From assembly GCF_900101885.1 (NCBI RefSeq), contig NZ_FNAN01000009.1:248001-312000 (forward strand): 64,000 bases of DNA. The letters are read 5' to 3'. Made by a program: the position numbers and the translations under genes. The notes beneath the pieces were generated by a model. It was given only the letters and a program-made list of their open reading frames with translations, did no database searches and was not told the origin of the DNA. This document shows positions 18,700 through 27,172 of the stretch, piece after piece (position 1 is the first letter of the stretch; each line of letters starts with the position of its first letter). Origin of the DNA: Dyadobacter soli. Lineage in GTDB: Bacteria > Bacteroidota > Bacteroidia > Cytophagales > Spirosomataceae.

Positions 18700-20058
18700 A
18701 TGAAAGTGCTGCGCATTTTTTTGAAGATCATCGGGATATTCCTGCTGTTGCTCGTACTCGCTATTGCCACCATGATCACCACCATGGACGATACGCCGTA
18801 CCAGGAAATGGCCTATTATAAGGAATGGAAAACGCTCATCGGAGGCGTGAAACCCACTGTTGCCGGCGCCGACACTTCCATTGCATTACAAGCAGGCTGG
18901 GCAAAAGTGAATATTACGCCGGCAGCGCCAACGCCCACGGCAGGCTACGGCAACCGTCGCGGCAAGCCTTACACGGCCGTGCACGACTCCGTATATGTAC
19001 GTGCGATCGTGATCGACAATGGCCATACCAAAGCCGCGATCATTGCCGCCGACCTGCTCATTATCCCGCCGACGGTCATTAAAGCATTGAAGGAAAAGCT
19101 GAAACCCGGCGATATTCCATTTGAGCAGATCTATTTCGGCGCTACGCACAGCCATAACAGCGTAGGCGGTTGGGGAACGGGCATTTCTTCCCTTTTCTTT
19201 TCGGGTAAATTCGATCCCGCCATTGTGGAAAACCTGGCCAATGCATTCCACAAAGCCATTACCGACGCGCAAAAGAAAGTGGAGCCCGTGCAATTGACTT
19301 ATTTGGAATCCCTCGACTCGCTCGATATACGTAACCGGCTCGTGGGTGAGGAGGGAGGCATCGATCCCGAGATCCGTTCGGCGGCATTCATTACCAAAAG
19401 CGGTCAGAAAGCCATTCTAAGCTCTTTTGCGGCGCATTCCACGGTTTTGAATTCCAAAAACATCGTGCTCTCGCGCGACTACCCCGGCGCACTCGTGGAT
19501 TCGCTGGAAAAGGGCCGATACGATTTTGCGATGTACATGGCTGGCGCGGTGGGCAGCATGGGGCCGATTGAAAAGGGAACGGACGATTTTGACGAAGTAA
19601 AAAACCAGGCGTTCGGGGTGCAGAATGCGTTGCTATCTCCCAATACTGTGAAAGAGGACGCGAAAACCGCATTCGTAGAAGCCCTTACATTGCCGCTGCC
19701 ACTCCGCGAACCTACCCCGCGGTTGACCATGAGCATTGTACTGCGCCCGTGGGCATTCAAGAAAGCATTCGGCGAATATCCGGTGTATGTAAAAGCATTG
19801 CGGATCGGCAATATCCTGATGGTAGGCATGCCCTGCGACTTCTCCGGCGAGCTGACTGGCCCGCTCGATGCCTATGCGAAAACCAAAGGTCTCAACCTGA
19901 TGGTAACCAGCTTCAACGGCGGCTATATCGGCTACATTACCCATGACAAGTACTTCAACCGCGATTTGTACGAAACCAAAACCATGAGCTGGTACGGCCC
20001 GTACAATGGCGCCTATTTACAGGAAGTGATTAAAGATATTATTGATAAATTATCCTAA
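18700..20058 (+). CDS. Neutral/alkaline ceramidase-family protein, membrane-anchored
   Basis: A 452-residue protein with a strong N-terminal membrane segment (about 5-25) and the rest presumably outside the cytoplasm. The domain starts at AGWAKVNITPAAPTPTAGYG, the usual opening of the neutral/alkaline ceramidase N-terminal family. FGATHSHNSVGGWG gives the zinc-type HSH motif, and FAAHSTVLNSKN a further His. It is shorter than true ceramidases (about 670 residues) and lacks their C-terminal domain, so amidase action on ceramide is not certain. It is followed 10 bp later by a secreted Gfo/Idh protein, a likely operon partner. ATG 18700 gives the normal signal-anchor. Confidence 0.8.
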   Translation: MKVLRIFLKIIGIFLLLLVLAIATMITTMDDTPYQEMAYYKEWKTLIGGVKPTVAGADTSIALQAGWAKVNITPAAPTPTAGYGNRRGKPYTAVHDSVYVRAIVIDNGHTKAAIIAADLLIIPPTVIKALKEKLKPGDIPFEQIYFGATHSHNSVGGWGTGISSLFFSGKFDPAIVENLANAFHKAITDAQKKVEPVQLTYLESLDSLDIRNRLVGEEGGIDPEIRSAAFITKSGQKAILSSFAAHSTVLNSKNIVLSRDYPGALVDSLEKGRYDFAMYMAGAVGSMGPIEKGTDDFDEVKNQAFGVQNALLSPNTVKEDAKTAFVEALTLPLPLREPTPRLTMSIVLRPWAFKKAFGEYPVYVKALRIGNILMVGMPCDFSGELTGPLDAYAKTKGLNLMVTSFNGGYIGYITHDKYFNRDLYETKTMSWYGPYNGAYLQEVIKDIIDKLS

Positions 20059-20068
20059 ACCGTAACTA

Positions 20069-21157
20069 ATGATGAGAACACTAGCAATCCTCTTTTTGGC
20101 ACTCCTTTCCTTTTCTTCAATGGCCCAGAAACCGGTCCGCCTGGCCGTGGCAGGGCTTAGCCATGGTCACGTAGGTTGGGCTTTCAACCGGAAAGACAAA
20201 ACGGATATGCAGCTTGTAGGTATCTGGGAAACGAACCCCGAGTTGGTCAAGCAGTTTACCGAACGATACAAACTGGATCCCAAACTGTTTTATTCCGACC
20301 TGAACAAAATGCTGGACGAGACGAAGCCGGAAGCGGTTTCCGCTTTCGGGGCGATTAACGAGCACGTGGTAGTGGTACGGGCATGCGCACCACGGAAAAT
20401 CAATGTAATGGTGGAAAAGCCGCTGGCGACGACATTTGCCGATGCGAAGGAAATCCAGAAACTCGCGACGCAGAACAATGTGCAGGTGCTGACCAACTAT
20501 GAAACGTCGTGGTATGCGAGCAACCAGCATGTGAACCAGCTCATTCAGGATGGCAAGCTCGGGGAAATCCGCAAGGTAATGGTCAATGATGGCCACCAGG
20601 GACCTAAGGAAATCGGGGTTAGCAAGGAGTTTTTCGCAATTCTGACCGATCCGGTTAAAAACGGTGCGGGTGCATTGGTGGACTTCGGTTGCTACGGCGC
20701 CAACCTCATGACGTGGCTCATGAAAGGCGAACGGCCGATTTCAGTAACCGCCGTGACGCACCAGAACAAACCTGATATTTATAAGAATGTAGACGACGAG
20801 GCCTCAATTATCCTGCAATATCCCAAGGCGCAATGCATTATCCAGGGCTCGTGGAACTGGTCTTTTGCAAGAAAGGACATGGAAGTATATGGTAACAAAG
20901 GCTATGCGATTGCCGTAAACCCGACCGTGGTACGCCAGCGCTTCCAGGAAAAGACACCTGAGGAAACGCTCAAACTCGATCCTCGCCCGGCACCTTACAC
21001 CGATCCGTTCTCTGTATTAGCCGATGTGGTACAAGGCCGCATTAAGCTTGACCAGAACGATTTGTACGGGCTGCCCGTGAATGTTACCGTCGTTGAAATA
21101 CTGGAAACGGCCAAAGAGGCTGCTAAAACCGGTAAGACTATCTTTTTGAAAAAATAA
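20069..21157 (+). CDS. Gfo/Idh/MocA family oxidoreductase with signal peptide
   Basis: A 362-residue NAD(P)-binding oxidoreductase, with a signal peptide (cleavage near SMAQ, residue 19). The Rossmann domain starts VRLAVAGLSHGHVGW; the EKPLATT motif (about 117-123) carries the family lysine. A C-terminal alpha/beta domain with GAGALVDFGCYGANLMTWLM follows. Secreted family members in Bacteroidota often handle sugars or their oxidised forms in the periplasm; some are glycosidases using NAD. The substrate is unknown. It sits between the ceramidase-like gene and a thioesterase gene, with gaps of about 10 bp, in a probable three-gene operon. Confidence 0.9.
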   Translation: MMRTLAILFLALLSFSSMAQKPVRLAVAGLSHGHVGWAFNRKDKTDMQLVGIWETNPELVKQFTERYKLDPKLFYSDLNKMLDETKPEAVSAFGAINEHVVVVRACAPRKINVMVEKPLATTFADAKEIQKLATQNNVQVLTNYETSWYASNQHVNQLIQDGKLGEIRKVMVNDGHQGPKEIGVSKEFFAILTDPVKNGAGALVDFGCYGANLMTWLMKGERPISVTAVTHQNKPDIYKNVDDEASIILQYPKAQCIIQGSWNWSFARKDMEVYGNKGYAIAVNPTVVRQRFQEKTPEETLKLDPRPAPYTDPFSVLADVVQGRIKLDQNDLYGLPVNVTVVEILETAKEAAKTGKTIFLKK

Positions 21158-21166
21158 ACCTTTTAT

Positions 21167-21724
21167 ATGGAGCCCAGGCCCGTCAGTTTCTCCCAGACTA
21201 CCCTCACCGAACTCATGATCCCTTCCTATGCCAATTTCGGCGGGAAGATCCACGGGGGCATATTGCTTTCGCTGATCGATAAAGTCGCGTATGCGTGCGC
21301 GTCGCGGCATGCGGGGACGTATTGCGTGACGGTGTCCGTAGACGCGGTGGATTTCCTCGAACCGGTGGAGGTAGGCGACCTCGTTTCATTGCACGCGTCG
21401 GTGAATTATGTGGGAAGAACGTCGCTGGTGGTGGGTATTCGTGTGGTGGCGGAAAATGTGAGGAACCGCTCGGTAAGGCATACCAACACGTCTTACGTGA
21501 CTATGGTCGCAAAGGACGATAATAATAAGCCAACCGTGGTTCCCGAACTGGTGCTGGAAAATGAAGACGACGCCCGCCGCTTCCTGGAAGCGATCAAGCG
21601 TCGTGAACTGAAAGAAAAATATCGAGACGCGTTTGATAATGCAAAGACGCGTCTCGATGTACCTGACAACCTGGATAAGCTGGCCGATCAGCGTTGTGTG
21701 ATCGCTTATGATACGGATGTTTGA
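21167..21724 (+). CDS. Hotdog-fold acyl-CoA thioesterase
   Basis: A 185-residue cytosolic protein with one hotdog domain. It includes the helix PSYANFGGKIHGGILLSLIDKVAYACASRHAG with the active-site-type NFGGKIHGG stretch, and the core strand FLEPVEVGDLVSLHASVNYVGRTS. It resembles the acyl-CoA hydrolases of the YciA/BFIT group, which cleave acyl-CoA to free acid and CoA. An extra charged C-terminal helix (about 135-170) follows the fold. Last gene of the putative operon starting at 18700. Substrate chain length is not predictable. Confidence 0.87.
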   Translation: MEPRPVSFSQTTLTELMIPSYANFGGKIHGGILLSLIDKVAYACASRHAGTYCVTVSVDAVDFLEPVEVGDLVSLHASVNYVGRTSLVVGIRVVAENVRNRSVRHTNTSYVTMVAKDDNNKPTVVPELVLENEDDARRFLEAIKRRELKEKYRDAFDNAKTRLDVPDNLDKLADQRCVIAYDTDV

Positions 21725-21759
21725 TTGAATTGCCGGAGTTAGTAGGGCATCGTTAGTAC

Positions 21760-21894
21760 GGCGTAGTCATTAGTTGGGCGTAGTCTCCGACTACGCCCGA
21801 GCGTCAGCTGGTCTCTGACCAGCGAAATTTCGAACGATGAAGCAACGCCGGTCAGAGACCGGCATTCGCTCCGACGTAGGCATAGACTACGCCG
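21760..21894. repeat. Nested palindromic intergenic element (GTAGTC word)
   Basis: Outer arms GGCGTAGTC (21760-21768) and GACTACGCC (21886-21894) enclose three hairpins: GGGCGTAGTC-tcc-GACTACGCCC (21776-21798), GCTGGTC-tct-GACCAGC (21807-21823) and GCCGGTC-aga-GACCGGC (21847-21863). It lies between convergent genes. The plan matches the element at 4397-4550, though the sequence differs apart from GCCGGTC/GACCGGC. Confidence 0.78.
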
Positions 21895-21934
21895 AACTTC
21901 GTTCTTCCAAATCGTTCAGCCCAAGACATCCATT

Positions 21935-23500
21935 TTAAAACCCAAACAACCCGCCACCGCTCTTTCGCGAGGTCGTTTTCTTGCCAAACAGCATTCCAAA
22001 AACGCCGCGTACCACTTCCCGGCCAATCTGTTTCGCGAGCGGGGAATTGAGCGCATCCGAAATCATACTCGTCTGCTCTTTTTCCTTCTTCGCTTCGACC
22101 TTCGCCTGCACTTCCGCTTCTTTGGCCTCGGTTTCCTTGCGGGCCTGCTCTTCCATTCGTTTCGTCAGGATTTCGTAGGCACTTTCCGGGTCCACTGGAT
22201 CTTTGTATTTCGCATACACATCCGATTGCTGCACGTGTTTGTCGTAATCGGCCTGCACCATCGGGCCCATGATGGATGCCGGAGGCATTAAATGCGTGGC
22301 GGCAACTTCCGTCGGGATACCTTTTTCATTCAAGACGGTAATCAGTGCCTGACCGATACCGAGCGTTGTCAGTACCTGATCGATGGAATAAAAATCCGAT
22401 TTCGGGTAGGTTTTTACTGTCTGTTTCAGCCCCTCGGCGTCCTGTGGCGTGAATGCGCGGAGCACGTGCTGCACGCGGTTACCGAGCTGCCCGAGCACCG
22501 AAACCGGCACATCCTGCGCCATTTGTGTACAGAAGAAGATACCGACACCTTTGGAGCGGATCAAACGTACCACTTGCTCGATTTGTTCGAGGAATGCTTT
22601 CGGCGCGTCTTTGAAAAGCAAGTGCGCTTCGTCGAGGAAGAATACCAGTTTGGGCTTATCCAAATCGCCGGCTTCGGGCAGTTTTTGGTATAACTCTGCC
22701 AGCAGGCTGAGCATGAATGTCGAGAACAATGCGGGGCGGTCCTGCACGTCGGAGACATTAAGGAGGCTGATCACGCCCTGACCGTCGACTTTATTGATCA
22801 GGTCATCGATATCGAATGACCGTTCGCCGAAAATGCTGCCTACACCCTGCTGCTCCAATGCGACGATCTTGCGGAGGATCGTTCCGGCTGTCGATGCGGA
22901 AATCGTTCCGTAATCGGCTTTGATTTCCGCTGCTCCCGGGCCTTCCGCCAGGTAGTTGAGGACTTTCTTTAAATCATTCAGATCTACCATCGGCAAATCC
23001 TTATCGTCGGCATATTTGAATAGGATAGCGAGCACGCCGGCCTGGGTTTCGTTCAGTTCGAAGATTTTGGAAAGCAATATCGGGCCGAATTCCAGCACGG
23101 TAGCACGCATTTGCGCACCTTTGTTGCCGCTCAGCGAATAGAGTTCGACAGGAAATCCTTTTGGCTCGAACACGGTACCGAGTATCTGGGCACGCTCTTC
23201 CAGCACTGCATTGGTCTTACCCGGCTGTGCAATGCCTGAAAGGTCGCCTTTGATATCGGACATAAAAACGGGCACCCCCGCCGCCGAAAGTTGTTCGGCG
23301 AATACCTGCAACGTACGCGTTTTACCTGACCCCGTAGCCCCGGCCACGAGCCCGTGGCGGTTCATCATGCGCAAGGGAAGGTTCACGCGGGCCTCGCCGA
23401 TGATCTCGCCGTCGAGAATGGCCGACCCCAAATGAATTACAGGTTTGTCAGTTTGATAGGATTTCTGAATTGCTGCAACAAATTGCTCTTTCTTTGACAC
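21935..23500 (-). CDS. HerA-like ATPase, DUF853/YjgR family
   Basis: A 521-residue AAA-type P-loop ATPase of the HerA/FtsK superfamily. Walker A is GATGSGKT (54-61), and a Walker B-like VFFLDEAHLLF lies near residue 290. The C-terminal 90 residues form an acidic/basic charged coil (about 440-485), then a glycine-rich tail. The helicase/translocase role in DNA handling is known only for HerA; DUF853 members are uncharacterised and are not linked to NurA here. The start is GTG (23500). It is alone between a palindromic element and the alpha-E gene. Confidence 0.88.
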   Translation of the reverse strand: MSKKEQFVAAIQKSYQTDKPVIHLGSAILDGEIIGEARVNLPLRMMNRHGLVAGATGSGKTRTLQVFAEQLSAAGVPVFMSDIKGDLSGIAQPGKTNAVLEERAQILGTVFEPKGFPVELYSLSGNKGAQMRATVLEFGPILLSKIFELNETQAGVLAILFKYADDKDLPMVDLNDLKKVLNYLAEGPGAAEIKADYGTISASTAGTILRKIVALEQQGVGSIFGERSFDIDDLINKVDGQGVISLLNVSDVQDRPALFSTFMLSLLAELYQKLPEAGDLDKPKLVFFLDEAHLLFKDAPKAFLEQIEQVVRLIRSKGVGIFFCTQMAQDVPVSVLGQLGNRVQHVLRAFTPQDAEGLKQTVKTYPKSDFYSIDQVLTTLGIGQALITVLNEKGIPTEVAATHLMPPASIMGPMVQADYDKHVQQSDVYAKYKDPVDPESAYEILTKRMEEQARKETEAKEAEVQAKVEAKKEKEQTSMISDALNSPLAKQIGREVVRGVFGMLFGKKTTSRKSGGGLFGF

Positions 23501-23718
23501 AGGAAATACGGGTTATGGTTTGATGAAAGGTTAAGTTACAAATTTTAAAGGTTTCGGGAAGATTCCAAGGCAGGTGGGTGAATTTTGTGGAATAATAATT
23601 TGTGTGGAATTAATATAACTTTTTGTATATTCTTGTATTTGCAAAATATTATTAGGTATTTTGGTTTGATCGCTTAGTGATTATTCTGATTTACAATTTA
23701 GAGACGTACTTACCCTTT

Positions 23719-24723
23719 ATGTTGAGCCGAGTTGCGAATTCAATTTACTGGATGAACCGATATATGGAACGGGTCGAGAATTATGCCCGTTTTGTGGGAG
23801 TTAATTTTAACCTCGCGCTCGATCTTCCGCCCGATGTGGACGAGCAATGGGAGCCGCTCCTGATCGCAACAGCCGACCATTTTTTGTTTTACAAATATTA
23901 CGATAAACCTACCAAGGAGGACGTCATCCATTTCATGACGTTCGATAAACGTAACCCGAATTCGATTATCAGCTGCCTGTATGAGGCCCGCGAGAATGCG
24001 CGGACGATCCGGGAGACGATCTCGAAGGAAATGTGGGAGAGTATCAATACGTTTTACCTGGCCATTAAAGGAACTTCGCCCGACGATTTCCGGAATATGG
24101 ACCACATGCAATCGTATTTCACGGATATCCGCAAGAATTGCCAGCTTTTCCATGGCGTAGTCGACTCGTCGATCACGCGCAACGAAGCCTGGCATTTCGG
24201 TAGGTTAGGCCGGCACATCGAGCGTGCCGACAAATGCTCGCGCTTCCTGGATGTGAAGTATTTTACATTGTTGCAGGATTCGGGTACGAATGGCTCCACG
24301 CTCGATCTGATGCTCTGGACCGCGGTTTTGAAATCGGTGAGTGCCTATAATATGTACCGGCAGACGCACCGTGCATTGACGCCAATGAACATCGTGGCGT
24401 TCCTGATCCTCGACAAGCTCTTTCCGCGCTCGATCGCGTATTGCGTGCGCCAGGCGGAACTGTCGTTGTACGCCATCGCCGGCTCCATTCCCGAGCGCGG
24501 TTACACCAATCCGGCCGAACGTGCATTGAGTAAAATCCGTAGCGAGCTGGAATTCACCGATGTGGAAGATGTCTTCAAAATGGGCCTGCACGATTACCTC
24601 GATAAATTTCAAATCAAGAATAACGAGGTGGATAACAAGATCTTCGATATGTATTTCGGTTTGGAGACCGGGCAGAGCCAAAGCCAGAGCCAGGGGCATT
24701 TCAAAAGCCAATGGATGAACTGA
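23719..24723 (+). CDS. Alpha-E domain protein (DUF403)
   Basis: A 334-residue all-helical protein filling the alpha-E family. It starts MLSRVANSIYWMNRYMERVENYAR, the family hallmark, and has SCLYEARENARTIRETISKEMWE and HFGRLGRHIERADKCSR. Alpha-E proteins accompany circularly permuted ATP-grasp proteins in predicted peptide-ligation or peptide-tagging systems, often with transglutaminase and Anbu. Anbu follows here, but no ATP-grasp gene is adjacent. The C terminus is a Gln/Ser-rich tail (GQSQSQSQG). ATG 23719 marks the conserved start; the longer reading from 23677 is not conserved-looking. Confidence 0.9.
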   Translation: MLSRVANSIYWMNRYMERVENYARFVGVNFNLALDLPPDVDEQWEPLLIATADHFLFYKYYDKPTKEDVIHFMTFDKRNPNSIISCLYEARENARTIRETISKEMWESINTFYLAIKGTSPDDFRNMDHMQSYFTDIRKNCQLFHGVVDSSITRNEAWHFGRLGRHIERADKCSRFLDVKYFTLLQDSGTNGSTLDLMLWTAVLKSVSAYNMYRQTHRALTPMNIVAFLILDKLFPRSIAYCVRQAELSLYAIAGSIPERGYTNPAERALSKIRSELEFTDVEDVFKMGLHDYLDKFQIKNNEVDNKIFDMYFGLETGQSQSQSQGHFKSQWMN

Positions 24724-24738
24724 TCAAAACTTTTCTAT

Positions 24739-24770
24739 CTTAGCGGCTCTATCATTTTTGAGCCGCTAAG
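24739..24770. terminator. 11-bp hairpin between alpha-E and Anbu genes
   Basis: CTTAGCGGCTC (24739-24749) pairs perfectly with GAGCCGCTAAG (24760-24770). It lacks a T-run after it and ends 2 nt before the Anbu ATG (24773). It could act as an attenuator or a translation block instead of a plain terminator. Confidence 0.5.
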
Positions 24771-24772
24771 AC

Positions 24773-25512
24773 ATGACATATTGCCTGGGTATCAAAGTCG
24801 CATCGGGCCTGGTGGCAATCGCCGACACGCGGCTTACTTCCGGAACCGAGGTTTCGACCAACAAGAAAGTGTCTGTTTACCAGTCTGATAAGCATTCAAT
24901 TTTTATCATGACATCCGGCCTGAGGTCGGTGCGCGACAAGGCCATTACCTATTTCAAAGAAGTCCTCGAAGAGCGGGACACTTCATTCGACAAGCTTTAC
25001 AAGGCCGTGAATGCATTGGGGCAGCAGGTCCGGCGGGTAGCCGACGAAGACCGGTACGCGCTCAACAATGCCGGGCTGATATTCAATCTGTTCGCTATCG
25101 TGGGCGGGCAGTTGGAACACGACTCCGAGCACAAGCTTTTTCTGTTGTATCCCGAAGGCAACTGGGTGGAAGTCGGCGACGGATCGCCGTTTATCATCAT
25201 CGGCAACTCGGGTTACGGGAAGCCGCTACTGTACCGGAGTCTCAATTCGATTCGTCGATGCAGGATGCATTGAAGATCGGCTTTTTGTCATTCGATTCTA
25301 CAAGAGTAAGTTCCAACGACGTGGATTACCCGATAGATGTCGTCATGTATGAAAAGGATTCGTTTCAACTCGTTGAACACCGTTTCGAGAAGGACGACCT
25401 CGATTATGTGGGTAAACAGTGGAGCGCGCTGCTGAGCAATTCCGTACAAAAATTGTCGTTGGAGTGGATGGACCCTGTGTTCGGCAAAATAGGAGAAATT
25501 TCTAAGGCATAA
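24773..25512 (+). pseudogene. Anbu-type proteasome-like peptidase, split by a one-base frameshift
   Basis: Two overlapping frames together encode one Anbu (ancestral beta subunit) protein of about 245 residues. The first frame (24773-25273) starts MTYCLGIK, with the Thr2 that becomes the N-terminal nucleophile, and has LVAIADTRLTSG. The second (from about 25243, ending at 25512) continues as QFDSSMQDALKIGFLSFDSTR. One base appears to be missing between 25240 and 25243. Anbu forms ring or lock-washer assemblies and is genetically tied to alpha-E, transglutaminase and ATP-grasp proteins. The damage could be a real mutation or a sequencing error. A hairpin abuts the start codon. Confidence 0.85.
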
Positions 25513-25521
25513 CCCTCGCGT

Positions 25522-25554
25522 CCAGCCTGAAAACGTATATTATGGCTGGTTTTG
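25522..25554 (+). terminator. Possible terminator after the Anbu gene
   Basis: CCAGCC (25522-25527) pairs with GGCTGG (25544-25549) and is followed by TTTTG. The stem is short. Confidence 0.45.
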
Positions 25555-25637
25555 CGAAAAATCAATAAAGTTGTAAACGGGCGTAGATTAGAAGTCCAGA
25601 AACTCAATTATTGTTTTTTGTTTGTAGAAAAATCTAA

Positions 25638-25664
25638 TTGCGGAGAGGGAATTTAGTATTTTTG
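25638..25664 (+). promoter_or_regulatory. Bacteroidota-type promoter for glmM
   Basis: TTG (25638-25640) and TATTTTTG (25657-25664) match the -33 and -7 boxes with a 16-nt spacer. The hemH promoter in this window has the same spacing. The leader would be about 24 nt and holds an AGAGGA ribosome site at 25677-25682. Confidence 0.5.
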
Positions 25665-25693
25665 CAACCAAACATAAAGAGGAATTCTAGATC

Positions 25694-27097
25694 GTGACGT
25701 TAATTAAATCTATCTCAGGAATCAGGGGAATAGTGGGTGGAAAATCGGGTGAGGCGCTGACTCCGATTGATGTTGTTAAGTTTGCTGCTGCATACGGGAC
25801 ATGGGTGAGGCGTACAAATCCACAAAATCTTAAGGTGGTAATCGGCAGGGATGCAAGGCTTTCCGGTGAAATGGTAAGCCGTCTGGTAGCCGGTACTTTA
25901 CAAGGTGTGGGGCTGAATGTGCTCGACCTTGGCCTTTCCACTACGCCTACTGTCGAGATAGCCGTGAAAGCGGAAGGCGCTGCGGGCGGTATCATCCTCA
26001 CAGCAAGCCACAACCCGATCCAGTGGAACGCCCTCAAACTGCTTAACAACGAAGGAGAATTCATTTCGGAAACCGAAGGTGCCGAAGTGCTGCGCATTGC
26101 CCAGGAGGAAGATTTTCTTTTTCCGGATGTAAAAAAGCTGGGCAGCTATGCTTCCGACAACACTTACCTGCAAAAACATATCGACCACGTGCTTTCACTG
26201 GCATTGGTGGATGTGGAAGCGATCAAAAACGCGAATTTCAGGATCGTCGTCGACGCGGTGAACTCGACGGGCGGCATTGCGGTACCGCTTTTGCTGGAAG
26301 CTTTGGGTGTTGATTCCAAAAGCATCAAAAAGATGAACTGCGAGCCAACCGGCAACTTTGCGCACAACCCCGAGCCCCTTCCCGAGCATTTGCACGATAT
26401 CAGCAAAGAGCTGAACAACGGTTCCTACAACCTCGGCATCGTGGTAGATCCGGATGTGGACAGGCTGGCGCTCATGTGCGAGGACGGCACGGCATTCGGA
26501 GAAGAATATACCCTGGTAGCCGTTGCGGACTATGTTTTGAAACACACGCCGGGCAATACGGTTTCCAATCTCTCGTCAACGGCGGCATTGCGGGATGTTA
26601 CCATCAAAGCAGGTGGGGAATACCTCGCATCGGCGGTAGGAGAGGTGAATGTGGTGAATGCGATGAAAGCCAATAAAGCCGTGATCGGTGGAGAAGGTAA
26701 CGGAGGGGTAATTTACCCTGAAAGCCACTACGGCCGCGATGCGCTCGTAGGTATTGCATTGTTTCTCACGCATTTGGCCAAATCCGGTAAGAAAGCGTCG
26801 GTACTGAGAAGGTCTTACCCGAATTATTATATTTCCAAAAACAAGATCGAGCTTACGCCGGAGATTAACGTTGACAACATCCTCGACCGCATTCAGACAC
26901 GTTATTCCAAGCAACCGGTGAACACCGTGGACGGCGTGCGCATCGAATTCGACCGTGAATGGGTGCATTTGCGCCGCTCGAACACCGAGCCGATCATCCG
27001 CATTTACTCGGAATCGGAAACGCAGACGACCGCTACGAGCCTTGCCAACAAAATCATTTCCGATATCAAGGAAATCATTTCGGAACCGAAGAAATAA
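25694..27097 (+). CDS. glmM: Phosphoglucosamine mutase
   Basis: A 467-residue alpha-D-phosphohexomutase making glucosamine 1-phosphate for peptidoglycan and LPS. TASHNP (103-108) holds the phosphoserine (Ser105), DPDVDR (252-257) binds magnesium, GEGNGGVIYPESHYGRD is the sugar-binding loop, and RRSNTEPIIRIYSE the phosphate-binding loop. The start is GTG, preceded by AGAGGA about 12 bp upstream. The Bacteroidota type often serves as the single GlmM/ManB-like enzyme; phosphomannomutase activity is possible. A cysteine desulfurase gene follows. Confidence 0.93.
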   Translation: MTLIKSISGIRGIVGGKSGEALTPIDVVKFAAAYGTWVRRTNPQNLKVVIGRDARLSGEMVSRLVAGTLQGVGLNVLDLGLSTTPTVEIAVKAEGAAGGIILTASHNPIQWNALKLLNNEGEFISETEGAEVLRIAQEEDFLFPDVKKLGSYASDNTYLQKHIDHVLSLALVDVEAIKNANFRIVVDAVNSTGGIAVPLLLEALGVDSKSIKKMNCEPTGNFAHNPEPLPEHLHDISKELNNGSYNLGIVVDPDVDRLALMCEDGTAFGEEYTLVAVADYVLKHTPGNTVSNLSSTAALRDVTIKAGGEYLASAVGEVNVVNAMKANKAVIGGEGNGGVIYPESHYGRDALVGIALFLTHLAKSGKKASVLRRSYPNYYISKNKIELTPEINVDNILDRIQTRYSKQPVNTVDGVRIEFDREWVHLRRSNTEPIIRIYSESETQTTATSLANKIISDIKEIISEPKK

Positions 27098-27172
27098 ATA
27101 AGCTGTTGCTTAGCAAATATGGGTCACTTGTTGTCTGAACTGGCAATGAGTGATCTTTCTAATTTATATCCC

